Origin: Thalassospira sp. HJ
Lineage (GTDB): Bacteria; Pseudomonadota; Alphaproteobacteria; Rhodospirillales; Thalassospiraceae
Length of the DNA: 64,000 nt
Assembly: GCF_000948415.1 (NCBI RefSeq)
Contig: NZ_JYII01000015.1
Location: 107,510-171,509, forward strand
Direction of reading: 5' to 3'
The notes under the pieces were generated by a model. That model worked only from the letters and a program-made list of their open reading frames with translations, ran no database searches and was not told where the DNA came from. A program made the position numbers and the translations under genes. The stretch's first letter is position 1. Every line of letters starts with the position of its first letter. Shown in pieces: positions 27,156-36,466 of the stretch.

Positions 27156-27401
27156 ATGACGGGGAAAAAACATTCGAAACCGACCGATGTGCAGCTGGAA
27201 TGGCTGCGCCGTGGCTTAAGTCAGCCCGGTGGAAAATTGCCGCTTTTTGACGGCAATGGCAAACAGATCAGCGAAAAAACGGTCCGAAGCTGCATTGATC
27301 ACGGCTGGGCTGCCCCCTGGTTTGATAACCCGGTCAAACCCGATTGGTTGATCTGCAAACTGACTGATGAGGGCCGCCGCGTCGCAAGTGCGGGCATTTA
27401 A
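27156..27401 (+). CDS. Small conserved-looking protein, possible winged helix
   Basis: An 81-residue protein I do not recognise by name. It reads as one small domain: PTDVQLEWLRRGLSQPGGKL, a charged turn, ISEKTVRSCIDHGWAAPWFDN, and WLICKLTDEGRRVASAGI. The pattern of helix, then KTVRSCIDHG, then strand and LTDEGRR is reminiscent of winged-helix DNA-binding domains, but this is only a resemblance. GGGGAG lies 5 bases before the ATG at 27156, so translation is likely. It lies 54 bases past the MITE-like element, whose right end may sit within its promoter. Confidence 0.65.
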   Translation: MTGKKHSKPTDVQLEWLRRGLSQPGGKLPLFDGNGKQISEKTVRSCIDHGWAAPWFDNPVKPDWLICKLTDEGRRVASAGI

Positions 27402-27522
27402 CACAGCCCGGCAATCGACTTTCTGCTGTCAAATCCCGTCAAATCTCCGCCGTTTTGATCCGAAACCATCGCTTTCGGGTATCAGACTCATCTCCCTTGT
27501 GGGCAACAGATGGGTAAAAATC

Positions 27523-28101
27523 ATGTCGATACTGCACCGAAACATGCTCCGGATTGTGTTGGTTCTGGCGGGTTTGATGTGCTGGTCGCCCCCCGCCATG
27601 GCTTCGGAAGATGCATGGCAAATCTGGAAATCGGACGGGGTGCATGCCCTGATGCGGCATGCCATTGCGCCCGGCACCGGTGACCCGGCGAACTTCACGC
27701 TGGGCGATTGTTCCACCCAGCGCAATCTTGATGACACTGGCCGTGAACAGGCCCGAAACACGGGTGCTGTCATTCGTGATATGGGGATCAAGGTCACCTC
27801 GGTGCTGACAAGCCAGTGGTGCCGTTGCGTTGATACCGCGCGCATGCTCGGTCTTGGTCCGGTGATTGAGGAACCCGCCCTCAATTCCTTTTTCCGTGAC
27901 CGCAGCACCGAAGCTGCGCAGAGCGCTGCAATCAAGGAACGGCTAACCACTGTGGCAGATGATGAAAAACTGCTGCTGGTCACCCATCAGGTCAACATCA
28001 CCGCCCTGACCGGGATTTTTCCACGATCAGGCGAGATCATTCTGTTCAGAATGGCGGATAACGGAACAGACATAGACGTGCTTGCCCGCCTGATGCAGTA
28101 G
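27523..28101 (+). CDS. Exported histidine phosphatase-family protein
   Basis: A 192-residue protein with a signal peptide (MLRIVLVLAGLMCWSPPAMA, cleaved before SED) and a histidine phosphatase fold. The first catalytic histidine is in HALMRHAIAPGTGDP (an RH[G/A] motif), with QRNLDDTGREQARNTG, SQWCRCVDTARML and the second histidine in LLLVTHQVNITALTG. Periplasmic members of this branch act on phosphate esters of unknown identity. The ATG at 27523 is used; 27544 is also possible. Codon use is ordinary. No operon partner is evident. Confidence 0.75.
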   Translation: MSILHRNMLRIVLVLAGLMCWSPPAMASEDAWQIWKSDGVHALMRHAIAPGTGDPANFTLGDCSTQRNLDDTGREQARNTGAVIRDMGIKVTSVLTSQWCRCVDTARMLGLGPVIEEPALNSFFRDRSTEAAQSAAIKERLTTVADDEKLLLVTHQVNITALTGIFPRSGEIILFRMADNGTDIDVLARLMQ

Positions 28102-28145
28102 CAGCACGGGAAACGCGTGATTGATTTTTTCAAGGGAGAGATAAT

Positions 28146-28222
28146 TGGTCGGAGCGAGAGGATTCGAACCTCCGACCCCCTGCACCCCATGCAGGTGCGC
28201 TACCAGGCTGCGCCACGCTCCG
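28146..28222 (-). tRNA. tRNA-Pro (anticodon GGG)
   Basis: A 77-base cloverleaf on the minus strand. The acceptor CGGAGCG pairs with CGCTCCG, followed by the A discriminator and an encoded CCA (28146-28148). The anticodon stem CTGCA/TGCAG encloses the loop TGGGGTG with anticodon GGG, and the T arm carries the standard GGTTCGAATCC. It reads codon CCC. Short gaps separate it from the phosphatase gene (44 bases) and the MerR gene (68 bases). Confidence 0.97.
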
Positions 28223-28290
28223 ACCGTAGAGTTGCGCCGTTTGGCGCGGCTCGATAAATAGCGGCGCCACGCCAAAGACGCAAATGGTTT

Positions 28291-28773
28291 TTATGGATTT
28301 TTTTGGGCGTCCTGCAGGCCTGAGCGCAGGATTGCCTGAAGTTCTTCAAGTTCACCCAAAACAGCTTTAAGCGCTGCTTTGTCCGGGCCGGAAACGCTGC
28401 CAGCAGCCGGTGCAGCAGCACTTGGTGCCATATCCGAACCAGCTGCCTCGGTATCCTGCCCGGTGACGGCGATCTCTGAGGGCAGCTTACCCTTGTTCTG
28501 ATCAAGAAGCTTTTGTACCCCTTTGATCGTGAACCCCTGATCATGCAGAAGGGTGCGGATATGGGACAGGAAATCAATGTCTTCAGGACGGTAATAGCGT
28601 CTGCCCCCTGCCCGTTTCATCGGCTGGATCTGGGGAAACTTGGATTCCCAGAACCGCAGGACGTGCTGCTGAAGACCAAGCTCCTTGGCAGCCTCGCTAA
28701 TTGTGCGAAAAGCAGAGTCAGACTTTGCTGTCCGGCGGGAATTCCCCGCCGCAGCCCCCAAGTTCGTTTTCAT
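28291..28773 (-). CDS. MerR-family transcriptional regulator
   Basis: A 160-residue regulator with a MerR-type N-terminal winged helix: [28 protein letters not shown], taken as a whole, then [36 protein letters not shown]. The second half is a low-complexity Ala/Ser/Gly linker and a short C-terminal helix ([19 protein letters not shown]) with no effector motif. It lies directly after ihfA (11 bases), as in many alphaproteobacterial plsX-fabH-ihfA clusters. The signal sensed is not known. Confidence 0.85.
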   Translation of the reverse strand: MKTNLGAAAGNSRRTAKSDSAFRTISEAAKELGLQQHVLRFWESKFPQIQPMKRAGGRRYYRPEDIDFLSHIRTLLHDQGFTIKGVQKLLDQNKGKLPSEIAVTGQDTEAAGSDMAPSAAAPAAGSVSGPDKAALKAVLGELEELQAILRSGLQDAQKNP

Positions 28774-28784
28774 GCGTCTTTTTC

Positions 28785-29075
28785 TTAATTGTTAATTCGG
28801 GCTTTCAGGACCTGTGACGGCCGGAAAACAAGTACCTTACGCGGAAGGATCGGTACTTCCTCACCCGTTTTCGGGTTTCGTCCGATGCGCTGACCTTTCT
28901 GACGCACAGAGAAACTTCCGAACGAGGAAATTTTCACCACTTCGTCTTTGATCAGTGCCGATGAAATTTCATCGAGAACAGTTTCAAGTAGCTGGGCGGA
29001 CTCGTTCCGCGACAGACCTACTTCCTGGTAAACGGCTTCAGCGAGATCCGCACGGGTAATCGTTGTTTCCGACAT
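28785..29075 (-). CDS. ihfA: Integration host factor alpha subunit IhfA
   Basis: A 96-residue DNA-bending protein of the HU/IHF family. [32 protein letters not shown] (as a whole) forms the helical body, and [30 protein letters not shown] carries the beta arms with the conserved RNPKTGE tip and its proline. It dimerises with IhfB to bend DNA at specific sites, for example between NtrC-bound enhancers and sigma54 promoters. It is the penultimate gene of the plsX-fabH-ihfA-merR run; the 155-base gap to fabH probably holds its own promoter. Confidence 0.94.
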   Translation of the reverse strand: MSETTITRADLAEAVYQEVGLSRNESAQLLETVLDEISSALIKDEVVKISSFGSFSVRQKGQRIGRNPKTGEEVPILPRKVLVFRPSQVLKARINN

Positions 29076-29230
29076 GACAGGCCGCCTCCTAATTACGGGA
29101 CTTAATTTACAAGGCTATATCTGGTAGCGAAATCAGTCAATATCAACAGGATACACTGCTTTTTGACGGAATGTTGTGAAAATTAAGAAATTCACGTGAA
29201 TTTGTCTCATTCCGCCCAAGCAATCCGGCC

Positions 29231-30202
29231 TTACCAGCGCACCAAAGATGCACCCCAGGTAAAGCCGCCGCCCATTGCTTCAAGCACGACAATATCACCG
29301 CGTTGAACGCGTCCGTCGTGCACAGCTTCGGCAAGCGCCAACGGAATAGACGCCGCAGACGTGTTGGCGTGACGATCAACCGTCACCACAACCTTATCCT
29401 TGGAAATTCCGAACTTGCGCGCGGTGCTATCAAGAATACGCTGGTTGGCCTGATGGGGTACAAGCCAATCAATATCGGTGGGCTCAAGCCCGGTATCAGC
29501 CAGAACTTCACGGATCACACCGGCAAGGTTGGTAACCGCATGGCGGAAGACTTCCTGGCCTTCCATACGCAAATGCCCGACCGTCTGGGTCGAAGACGGG
29601 CCGCCATCAACGTAAAGCAGTTCATACTTGCTGCCATCGGAATGCAGACGGTTGGCAAGAATACCAACATCTTCCATGGTGCCATTGCCTTCAACACCCT
29701 GCACCACAACCGCACCGGCACCATCACCAAACAGCACGCAAGTCCGACGATCTTCCCAATCAAGAATACGCGAAAACGTCTCGGCCCCAATGACAAGGGC
29801 GGTTTTCGCCTGCCCATTGCGGATATACATATCGGCCGTCGTCAGGGCATAGATAAAGCCGGAACACACAGCCTGCACGTCAAAGGCAAAGCCCTTCACC
29901 CCAAGGCGGTTCTGAACCTTGGTCGCGGTCGCCGGGAAGGTATTATCGGGTGTCGCGGTCGCAACAATGATCAGGTCGATGTCTTCAGACGTGACACCGG
30001 CATGTTCCATCGCCTTTTGGGCGGCTTCAAAGGCCAGATCGCTGGTGGTCTGGCCTTCAGCGGCGATATGGCGCTGGCGGATGCCCGTCCGTGCCACGAT
30101 CCATTCATCTGACGTATCGACGCGCTTGGCGAGATCATCATTGGTTACAACGTTTGCAGGTAGATATGAACCGCAACCAATAATGCGAGAACGAGTTGTC
30201 AT
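29231..30202 (-). CDS. fabH: 3-oxoacyl-ACP synthase III FabH
   Basis: A 323-residue condensing enzyme that starts fatty acid synthesis by joining acetyl-CoA to malonyl-ACP. The catalytic triad is visible: Cys in [13 protein letters not shown], His in [12 protein letters not shown] and Asn in [14 protein letters not shown], and the C-terminus ends [13 protein letters not shown]. Length is typical. plsX lies 40 bases upstream on the same strand; the pair links phospholipid and fatty acid synthesis. Confidence 0.96.
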   Translation of the reverse strand: MTTRSRIIGCGSYLPANVVTNDDLAKRVDTSDEWIVARTGIRQRHIAAEGQTTSDLAFEAAQKAMEHAGVTSEDIDLIIVATATPDNTFPATATKVQNRLGVKGFAFDVQAVCSGFIYALTTADMYIRNGQAKTALVIGAETFSRILDWEDRRTCVLFGDGAGAVVVQGVEGNGTMEDVGILANRLHSDGSKYELLYVDGGPSSTQTVGHLRMEGQEVFRHAVTNLAGVIREVLADTGLEPTDIDWLVPHQANQRILDSTARKFGISKDKVVVTVDRHANTSAASIPLALAEAVHDGRVQRGDIVVLEAMGGGFTWGASLVRW

Positions 30203-30242
30203 GATTTGGGGACCGCCGGCTTTCTGTTTTCTGGTGGGTTAA

Positions 30243-31322
30243 TCAGTTGGCTTGACCAACAGGAACGGCAACTTCTTCTGGCTCGTCATTTTCAAGGCCG
30301 CTCATGGCCTGTTCAAAGATCGAGAGCTCATGCTTGATGCTGTCATTCAGGTTATTGACGATCAGGTCGTGGCAAACCCCGATGGCATTGGAAAAACCAA
30401 GTGCATCCGTGCCGCCATGGCTTTTGACCGCAATACCATTCAGGCCCAGCAACATCGCACCGTTATAACGGCGCGGATCCATCCGATCACGGAAACGCTG
30501 AAGCGAACGACGGGCAAGAAGATAACCGATCTTGGCAAAGAAGGAGCTTTTGAACGTCTCGCGCAGGAAATGCACCAACAGGCGCGCAGTCCCTTCTGCG
30601 GTCTTGAGCGCCACGTTGCCGGTAAATCCGTCGGTCACGATGACATCAACGGTCCCCTTGGCAAGGTCATCCCCCTCGACAAAGCCTTCAAAGCGGATAG
30701 GAAGATCGCTATCGCGCAGGATCGCGGCGGCTTTCTTGACCGACTCATTGCCTTTAAGCTCTTCGATGCCGACATTGAGCAAGCCGACAGACGGCTTTTC
30801 AAGGCCAAACAGAATACGGGTGAATACCTCACCCATCAGGGCGAACTGCACCAAGTTGTGCTCGTCACATTCGATGTTCGCACCAAGGTCAAGCATCACC
30901 GTCTCGCCGCGCTGGGTCGGCATATAGGTGGCAATCGCCGGGCGGTCGATGCCGCGGACGGTTTTGAGGACGAACTTCGCCATCGCCATCAGGGCCCCGG
31001 TATTCCCGGCAGACACAACACCCTGTGCATCGCCTTCCTTAACGGCATTGATGGCAAGCCGCATGCTGGAATCACGGCGTTGACGCAGGGCGACGGAAGG
31101 CTTGTCTTCCATCGAGACTTCCTGGGATGCGTGGCGGATCTCGCTGACAGCTTCCAATGTCGGATATTTGGCCAGCATCGGTTTGAGCTGTGCTTCATCA
31201 CCAAACATCAGAAACTTGAGATGGGGCAACCGTTTGAGTGCAATTTCTGCACCGGCCAAAACCATCTCTGGCGCGTGGTCTCCTCCCATCGCGTCAAGTG
31301 ATATGCAAACCTGTTCAGGCAA
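30243..31322 (-). CDS. plsX: Phosphate acyltransferase PlsX
   Basis: A 359-residue peripheral membrane enzyme that makes acyl-phosphate from acyl-ACP for phosphatidic acid synthesis. Family markers: SLDAMGGDHAPEMVLAGA at the start, SAGNTGALMAMAKFVL, DLGANIECDEHNLVQFALMG and VIVTDGFTGNVALKTAEG. The C-terminal tail is acidic. It follows the DUF177 gene, the common alphaproteobacterial order. The 256-base gap upstream (31323-31578) does not encode ribosomal protein L32, which often sits there in other phyla. Confidence 0.95.
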   Translation of the reverse strand: MPEQVCISLDAMGGDHAPEMVLAGAEIALKRLPHLKFLMFGDEAQLKPMLAKYPTLEAVSEIRHASQEVSMEDKPSVALRQRRDSSMRLAINAVKEGDAQGVVSAGNTGALMAMAKFVLKTVRGIDRPAIATYMPTQRGETVMLDLGANIECDEHNLVQFALMGEVFTRILFGLEKPSVGLLNVGIEELKGNESVKKAAAILRDSDLPIRFEGFVEGDDLAKGTVDVIVTDGFTGNVALKTAEGTARLLVHFLRETFKSSFFAKIGYLLARRSLQRFRDRMDPRRYNGAMLLGLNGIAVKSHGGTDALGFSNAIGVCHDLIVNNLNDSIKHELSIFEQAMSGLENDEPEEVAVPVGQAN

Positions 31323-31515
31323 CGTATTCTCTTATGGTTGTTCTAAAATCTCTGAACCGGATCACCGGCAGCCGAGCCTTGGGGCTCAAGCTTCTCATTC
31401 ATAGGCCGGAACGCCCGTAATTACCGGAATTCTCCACCAGATACAAGGTAAAGCCTGTTCCGGTGACCATCAGTATGACAGCTGAAACACGGTCATCGTG
31501 CCGACCAAAAGTGAA

Positions 31516-31535
31516 ATGCCGGTAAATACCGGCAT
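31516..31535. terminator. Short perfect hairpin after the DUF177 gene
   Basis: ATGCCGGTA (31516-31524) pairs perfectly with TACCGGCAT (31527-31535) around 2 bases. Read on the minus strand it follows the DUF177 stop by about 43 bases and is followed by a weak T-rich stretch (TTTCACTTTT). It could be a modest terminator or a processing site ahead of plsX. The rest of the 31323-31578 gap shows nothing I can name. Confidence 0.4.
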
Positions 31536-31578
31536 ATTCATCAGGCCTAATCATCAGACGTTCGCACGCAGATGACTA

Positions 31579-32157
31579 CTATTTTTTCTTTTCAAGCTGT
31601 TCTTTAAGGCCGGCAAGCTGCGCAAACGGATTGGGTTTGTCGGCTTCGGCCTCTTCTTCGGACTGGATCGATTCCGGCAATTCCGCATCATCCTTGCGCG
31701 GATACGGGTTCATCGCAACTGCCAGGAACTGCGCAACGACCTCGCCCAGATCAATCTTGCCATCAACAAGCGGCTCGGGCTGTTCAAGCAGCGCCATCAG
31801 TTCGTCTTCCGACAGATTTTCAAGATCATCGGGGTTTGACGGCATGTCTTCTTCGGAAACATGCGGCGAGAAAAGAACTTCAACCGTGTCTTCAACTGTT
31901 TCGGGAACCGGCTCAAGGGTCGCGACACAGCTTTGCACGATCTCGGCATTCATCGGGCCACGGACGGTGACTTCGCCGTTTGACGCAGTTTTGACTTCAA
32001 GCTCGGCCCGCAGGCTGTCGATCGAAACCAGCTCGAACCGTTTGGCCAGTGCCGCACGTTCCTTTTCGTTGGCTTCAACGGTAATTTTCTCTTTGCCCTT
32101 CACCATCTCGTCGGTTTTGACAATGCGGGAAAACTCGGGGGTAAAATTATCAGGCAT
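31579..32157 (-). CDS. YceD/DUF177-family protein
   Basis: A 192-residue acidic protein of the DUF177 (YceD) family. The core VRGPMNAEIVQSCVATLEPVPETVEDTVEVLFSP (as a whole) holds the cysteine and the late DLGEVVAQFLAVAMNPYPRK segment holds the typical E-x(2)-x-L-x-L-P-Y-P pattern in variant form. Members are involved in 23S rRNA accumulation in plants and E. coli. The C-terminus (PNPFAQLAGLKEQLEKKK) is characteristic. It lies 12 bases after the chaperone gene and before plsX. Confidence 0.85.
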   Translation of the reverse strand: MPDNFTPEFSRIVKTDEMVKGKEKITVEANEKERAALAKRFELVSIDSLRAELEVKTASNGEVTVRGPMNAEIVQSCVATLEPVPETVEDTVEVLFSPHVSEEDMPSNPDDLENLSEDELMALLEQPEPLVDGKIDLGEVVAQFLAVAMNPYPRKDDAELPESIQSEEEAEADKPNPFAQLAGLKEQLEKKK

Positions 32158-32169
32158 CAGGTCTTCTTT

Positions 32170-32721
32170 CTATTGCGGGGCGGATACGGCAACATCCGGC
32201 ACATCGGGAAAATGCACCGCGCCGTTCTGCATTTGCAAAATGGTTTGATTTTCAAGGCCGGTCAGCGCGTCGTGGATATAGCCAACCATTGCCATCAGTT
32301 GTTCATTGCTGACCTCGCAGTCAGCGAAAAGATTGCGGTCCAGTGCGGCAGCAAGCTCGGCTGCGCCAGACTGAACACCCTCTTCATAGGCAACAATGCG
32401 CCCATGATAGGATTCAGACATCTTGCGGATGCGTTTGAGGATACCGACATCGCCAATCCCCATTTCACGCATGTTCTGATCAAGGTCGGCAAACATCACG
32501 TCAAAAATATGTTGCGCCAGATCACGGTCGCCATCATCCGCCTTCAACCGGCGGAACAGGATAAAGGCATGCACGAGAATAAGGTCAAAACGGCCTTCCA
32601 TCGTATCGGGAACGCCAAGCTTTGCGTAGAAGTCCGGTTGGCGCGCCTGGGTTACCATTGCCCTGTAAAGCTCGAACGCAGCGGTTTGCTTGCGGTCCTT
32701 TTTCTTAAGCCATCCAAACAA
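32170..32721 (-). CDS. Ubiquinol-cytochrome c chaperone family protein
   Basis: A 183-residue protein of the CBP3/UQCC family, whose mitochondrial members help assemble cytochrome b into complex III. The typical elements are ARQPDFYAKLGVPDTMEGRFDLILVHAFILFRRL (as a whole), followed by HIFDVMFADLDQNMREMGIGDVGILKRIRKMSESYHGR. A TTG at 32721 with AGGAG 8 bases upstream is preferred; a GTG at 32730 is too close to that site. It precedes the DUF177 gene and is divergent from bamE. Confidence 0.85.
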   Translation of the reverse strand: MFGWLKKKDRKQTAAFELYRAMVTQARQPDFYAKLGVPDTMEGRFDLILVHAFILFRRLKADDGDRDLAQHIFDVMFADLDQNMREMGIGDVGILKRIRKMSESYHGRIVAYEEGVQSGAAELAAALDRNLFADCEVSNEQLMAMVGYIHDALTGLENQTILQMQNGAVHFPDVPDVAVSAPQ

Positions 32722-32886
32722 CAGTAACACTCCTTCGTTGACATTCCTGTCATGGCACGCAGAATGCCGTAAATCTCATTGGGGCATGTCTGCCCCAGTC
32801 ATTGCCCGGCAATATCATGCGCCTCGCGCAGAAACTCAAGGCAATTCCGGTTTGGCTTCAAGAAGAGGGTCGCTCAGGTGAGCTTC

Positions 32887-33336
32887 ATGCATAACAAAAC
32901 TACCCGCATTCCCCTGATCATGCTGGCAGGGCTGGCTGTTGCCTTTGTCGCTGCCTGTAGCCCAAGAATTGCCACCCGCGGCAACGCCCCGGAGCCCGAA
33001 CAGCTTGAACAGATCTCTGTCGGAGAATCGACCAAGGGTGATGTCACCAATATTCTGGGATCGCCATCATCGGTTGCCGCCTTTGACGAGAATGTCTGGC
33101 TTTATATTTCCAGTGTGACCGAGACCGTTGCGTTCTTCGAACCCGAAACCGTCCAGCAGAAAGTCATTCTGATCAGCTTCGATGCCGCCAATCGCGTCGA
33201 AATCCTGAGTGAATATGACCTCGAAGACGGCAAACCGGTTATCCCGACGGACCGCGTCACCCCGACTGCCGGTCGTGAAATCACGATCCTACAGCAGCTC
33301 TTTGGTAACCTTGGCCGGTTCAGCGAAGGGCAATAA
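32887..33336 (+). CDS. bamE: Outer membrane assembly lipoprotein BamE
   Basis: A 149-residue lipoprotein: a signal helix (LIMLAGLAVAFVAAC) ending in the lipidated cysteine, then the SmpA/OmlA fold (ISVGESTKGDVTNILGSPSS, WLYISSVTETVAFF). BamE is an accessory part of the BAM complex that inserts beta-barrel proteins in the outer membrane. The ATG at 32887 puts the lipobox in the right place; an upstream frame start is not supported. It is divergent from the chaperone gene and convergent with thiL. Confidence 0.9.
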   Translation: MHNKTTRIPLIMLAGLAVAFVAACSPRIATRGNAPEPEQLEQISVGESTKGDVTNILGSPSSVAAFDENVWLYISSVTETVAFFEPETVQQKVILISFDAANRVEILSEYDLEDGKPVIPTDRVTPTAGREITILQQLFGNLGRFSEGQ

Positions 33337-33363
33337 GCCCCTCACCGGTCAATGTCTTTGCCG

Positions 33364-34338
33364 CTATTTGAAATGGTCGAACCCGTCCTCTGCGAGTTCG
33401 GCCATTTTTCCATCTGCCCCGATCAATGACACAACGCCAACTTCATCGGTCACAGCACCGATAACGGTAACCGCATCGCCAAGGCCCGCGACGTCATCCG
33501 GTGCACCGGCAATCAAAAGCTCGTAATCATCACCGCCGGCAAGAATCCGCTCCCACAAGGCGTCGTCCTGATCAAGCACAGTACGTGCCGCGTCAGATAA
33601 CGGGATCGCATCGCGGTTGATCACCAGCCCGACATTCGAGGCCGCGCAAATCTTGCGGCAATCCCCGGCAAGCCCGTCAGAGATGTCCATCGCAGCCAAC
33701 CTCTTGCCCGTAGCACCAAAGCCTTCGCTTTCCAACATACGCGGCTGCGGCAACCAATATCGGTCTTTCAGGAAATCCGCCAATTCTGGCGCAAGATCGG
33801 GGAAGTCCCCCTTCAATACCGCCAGTCCCAGCGCCGCATCACCCAGCGTTCCGGTCACAGCCAGAACATCACCCGGTTTTGCCCGGTCACGCCGAAGGGC
33901 ACATCCTGTTGGCACATAGCCAAATGCAGTCAGACTGAAAAATGTCGGCCCGGGTGTTGCCACCGTGTCCCCTCCCAAAAGCGAGACACCATAAGCGGCA
34001 CAATCTTCGCCAAAGCCCTTGGCGAACCGCTCGATCCAGTCATCAGACAGATCGCGGTTATACCCGGCACTCAGCACCACACCACCTGCCCTAGCCCCCA
34101 TGGCAGCCAAATCAGACAGGTTCACGCGCAGAACTTTCTTCGCGATCAGTTCGGGTTCATCAATGCTTCGGAAATGGACATCGGCGACTAGGGCGTCGGT
34201 TGTGACAACAACCTCATGCCCGGCTGGTGGTGAAAATACGGCCGCGTCATCCTTAAGGGACAACGCGGCCGGATCACCTTGCGCAATGGGCGCAAAATGG
34301 CGCGCGATCAGTTCAAATTCGCCGGATCGCGCTGCCAT
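33364..34338 (-). CDS. thiL: Thiamine-monophosphate kinase ThiL
   Basis: A 324-residue kinase of the PurM fold that phosphorylates thiamine monophosphate to the active cofactor. Motifs: GEFELIARHFAP at the start, KDDAAVF with the metal aspartates, TTDALVADVHF, LSDLAAMGARAGGV, and MDISDGLAGD with VLAGGDDYELL later. The ATG at 34338 begins the domain; the frame upstream runs through nusB. It is the last gene of the glyA-rib-nusB-thiL run, with a 1-base gap after nusB. Confidence 0.93.
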   Translation of the reverse strand: MAARSGEFELIARHFAPIAQGDPAALSLKDDAAVFSPPAGHEVVVTTDALVADVHFRSIDEPELIAKKVLRVNLSDLAAMGARAGGVVLSAGYNRDLSDDWIERFAKGFGEDCAAYGVSLLGGDTVATPGPTFFSLTAFGYVPTGCALRRDRAKPGDVLAVTGTLGDAALGLAVLKGDFPDLAPELADFLKDRYWLPQPRMLESEGFGATGKRLAAMDISDGLAGDCRKICAASNVGLVINRDAIPLSDAARTVLDQDDALWERILAGGDDYELLIAGAPDDVAGLGDAVTVIGAVTDEVGVVSLIGADGKMAELAEDGFDHFK

Positions 34339-34339
34339 A

Positions 34340-34837
34340 TCAATTTTGTCCGGCTTCACCGGGACGCAGGGTTTTCCCGATACGGTCCAGCACGGCATTG
34401 ACGAGCTTCGGTTCGTTCTCGTCAAAGAACGAATGCGCCGCGTCGACATATTCCGTGATGACAACCCGCATCGGCACGTCTTCACGCGCGATCATTTCAT
34501 AGGTGCCTGCACGCAGAATGCTGCGCAGAACCGTTTCAAGACGCTGCGTGGTCCAGCCTTTTTCAAGCGCACCATCAATCAGCGCATCGATATCTACCAT
34601 GCGCGCGGCAACGCCCTGTACCAGATCGGCGAAAAAGCCGCGATCCGGATCGATCAGGTCTTCGTTCGGCACATCAAGATCACGACCACCCGTCCCATCA
34701 AGGCGGAAGTCGGAATATTCGCGCACAATATCAGCAGCCGACAATTGCGACAGTTCTGCCTGATAAAGCGCCTGAATAGCGGCAAAGCGCGCGGCGCTGC
34801 GCCGCTGTGCGGGTGATGCCTTTGGTTTCTCGGTCAT
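34340..34837 (-). CDS. nusB: Transcription antitermination factor NusB
   Basis: A 165-residue helical protein of rRNA antitermination and, with S10 (NusE), of boxA recognition. SPAQRRSAARFAAIQALYQAELS (as a whole) is the N-terminal RNA-binding arm, and LETVLRSILRAGTYEMIAREDVPMRVVITEYVDAAHSFFDENEPKLVNAVLDRIG (as a whole) is the conserved C-terminal bundle. The ribH stop TAA overlaps its ATG by one base, so the two are translationally coupled. Confidence 0.94.
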   Translation of the reverse strand: MTEKPKASPAQRRSAARFAAIQALYQAELSQLSAADIVREYSDFRLDGTGGRDLDVPNEDLIDPDRGFFADLVQGVAARMVDIDALIDGALEKGWTTQRLETVLRSILRAGTYEMIAREDVPMRVVITEYVDAAHSFFDENEPKLVNAVLDRIGKTLRPGEAGQN

Positions 34838-35301
34838 TACTTGTGATGTATTCCAAAGTGGTTTTGAACTTCGATCTGACGCAGAACAGCCTTGGCAGCC
34901 TCGCCGCCCTTGTTCTTCTCGTCAGCCTTGGCCCGTGCAAGTGCCTGCGCCTCGTTCTCGACAGTCAGAATGCCATTGCCGATTGCAAGTTTGTAGTCAA
35001 GGCAAAGCTGCATCAGCGCCCGGTTGGCTTCTTCGCAAATGTGGTCGTAATGGGTGGTTTCCCCACGAATCACACAGCCAAGCGCCAGATAACCGTCATA
35101 GCGCGGACCGGTTGCCAATTCTTCCATCGATTGCACGGCATATCGAATGGTGATCGGCACCTCAAACGCACCCGAAACCGAAATACGGTCCCATGTTGCG
35201 CCACCAGCTTCCAGCGTCGAAGCAGCCCCTTTGACAAGGTCTTCGACGATATGCGTGTAATACGGCGCATCCACAATCAGAATGTGGGGGGCGTTGCTCA
35301 T
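34837..35301 (-). CDS. ribH: Lumazine synthase RibH
   Basis: A 154-residue subunit that condenses the pyrimidinedione with dihydroxybutanone phosphate to lumazine. Motifs: ISVSGAFEVPITIRYA and ALGCVIRGETTHYDHICEEANRAL (as a whole, with the catalytic His) then GNGILTVENEAQAL. The ATG at 35301 has GGAGG 8 bases upstream and lies just 4 bases before the ribB stop. It is followed by nusB with one-base overlap. Confidence 0.95.
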   Translation of the reverse strand: MSNAPHILIVDAPYYTHIVEDLVKGAASTLEAGGATWDRISVSGAFEVPITIRYAVQSMEELATGPRYDGYLALGCVIRGETTHYDHICEEANRALMQLCLDYKLAIGNGILTVENEAQALARAKADEKNKGGEAAKAVLRQIEVQNHFGIHHK

Positions 35302-35305
35302 GATT

Positions 35306-36460
35306 TTATTCCTCCGAGACGACAAGCGGACGCTGATCAACCAGATTTAGGCCGAAGCCGTCAAGTCCTACAATGTGGCGTTTGGTATTTGAAAGCAGAA
35401 TCATGTCGCGAATGCCAAGATCATGCAAGATTTGCGCGCCAACACCGTAATCGCGCAAATCGCCATCGCCATTTTCATCGGCCAGCTCTTTGCGTAAGGC
35501 AGTACCATCGCCACCATTGAGCTCAATCAGTTTGGCAATCGATGATGACAGGGTATTGGGGCGCGGCTCACGGATCAGAACGACCACACCACGGCCCTCC
35601 TCGCCGATCTGGCGCATGGCAGCAGCAAGCTGCCCCTGATGACCGTCCTGGGTGTCACCCAGAACATCCTCGATGACGTTCAGCGCATGCACACGGGTCA
35701 GAACCGGCGCATCATCAGAAATGTCGCCTTTGACCAGTGCGATATGTTCGGCATAGGTGACGTTGTTGACATACAGATGCATGTCAAATTCGCCGCCATT
35801 GACGCTTTTGATCTTGGTCGTCGCTTTACGCTGGACAACCTTTTCATGCTTGCGGCGATAGCGGATCAGATCGGCAATCTGTGCGATCTTGAGATCATGC
35901 TTCTTGGCAAACTCTACCAGTTCCGGCAGACGCGCCATTTCGCCCGAATCACTCATGATTTCGCAAATCACACCAGACGGGTTCAACCCGGCAAGGCGCG
36001 CGATATCCACCGATGCCTCTGTATGGCCGGCACGTACCAAAACCCCACCCGGACGGGCACGCAGCGGAAACACGTGGCCCGGTGTGACGATGTCATGACG
36101 ACCGGCATTAGGGTCAATCGCGACCGCAACCGTACGTGCGCGATCCGGTGCCGAAATACCAGTGGTAACGCCGGTCTTGGCTTCGATCGAAACGGTAAAG
36201 GCGGTTTCATGGCGGGTGCCGTTATGGGCACTCATCATCGTCAGGCCAAGCTCATCGCAACGTTCAGACTCAAGCGTCAGACAAATCAGGCCACGGCCAT
36301 GGGTTGCCATGAAATTGATGGCATCCGGGGTTGCCATTTGGCCCGGAATGACAAGATCGCCCTCGTTCTCGCGGTCCTCGTCATCAACAAGGATGAACAT
36401 CCGGCCATTACGGGCTTCTTCGATGACGTCTTCGATCGGCGAAAGGTAATTATGCGGCAT
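35306..36460 (-). CDS. ribB: Dihydroxybutanone phosphate synthase with degenerate GTP cyclohydrolase II domain
   Basis: A 384-residue two-domain protein. Residues 1-205 are Rib[19 protein letters not shown] (acidic metal site), [36 protein letters not shown], as segments. Residues 215-384 have the RibA fold, but the zinc-cysteine motif of active GTP cyclohydrolase II is lost (the region reads [20 protein letters not shown]), and the usual catalytic RQEGRGIG is replaced by [10 protein letters not shown]. So only dihydroxybutanone phosphate synthesis is expected. Such hybrids are known in proteobacteria as RibBX. A separate active RibA must lie elsewhere in the genome. It follows ribE by 6 bases. 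Confidence 0.9.
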   Translation of the reverse strand: MPHNYLSPIEDVIEEARNGRMFILVDDEDRENEGDLVIPGQMATPDAINFMATHGRGLICLTLESERCDELGLTMMSAHNGTRHETAFTVSIEAKTGVTTGISAPDRARTVAVAIDPNAGRHDIVTPGHVFPLRARPGGVLVRAGHTEASVDIARLAGLNPSGVICEIMSDSGEMARLPELVEFAKKHDLKIAQIADLIRYRRKHEKVVQRKATTKIKSVNGGEFDMHLYVNNVTYAEHIALVKGDISDDAPVLTRVHALNVIEDVLGDTQDGHQGQLAAAMRQIGEEGRGVVVLIREPRPNTLSSSIAKLIELNGGDGTALRKELADENGDGDLRDYGVGAQILHDLGIRDMILLSNTKRHIVGLDGFGLNLVDQRPLVVSEE

Positions 36461-36466
36461 TGTTGA

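Noticed and set aside
31323..31578. rpmF (ribosomal protein L32) between the DUF177 gene and plsX
   Set aside because: No L32 zinc-finger pattern occurs in any frame of the gap; alphaproteobacteria usually keep rpmF elsewhere.
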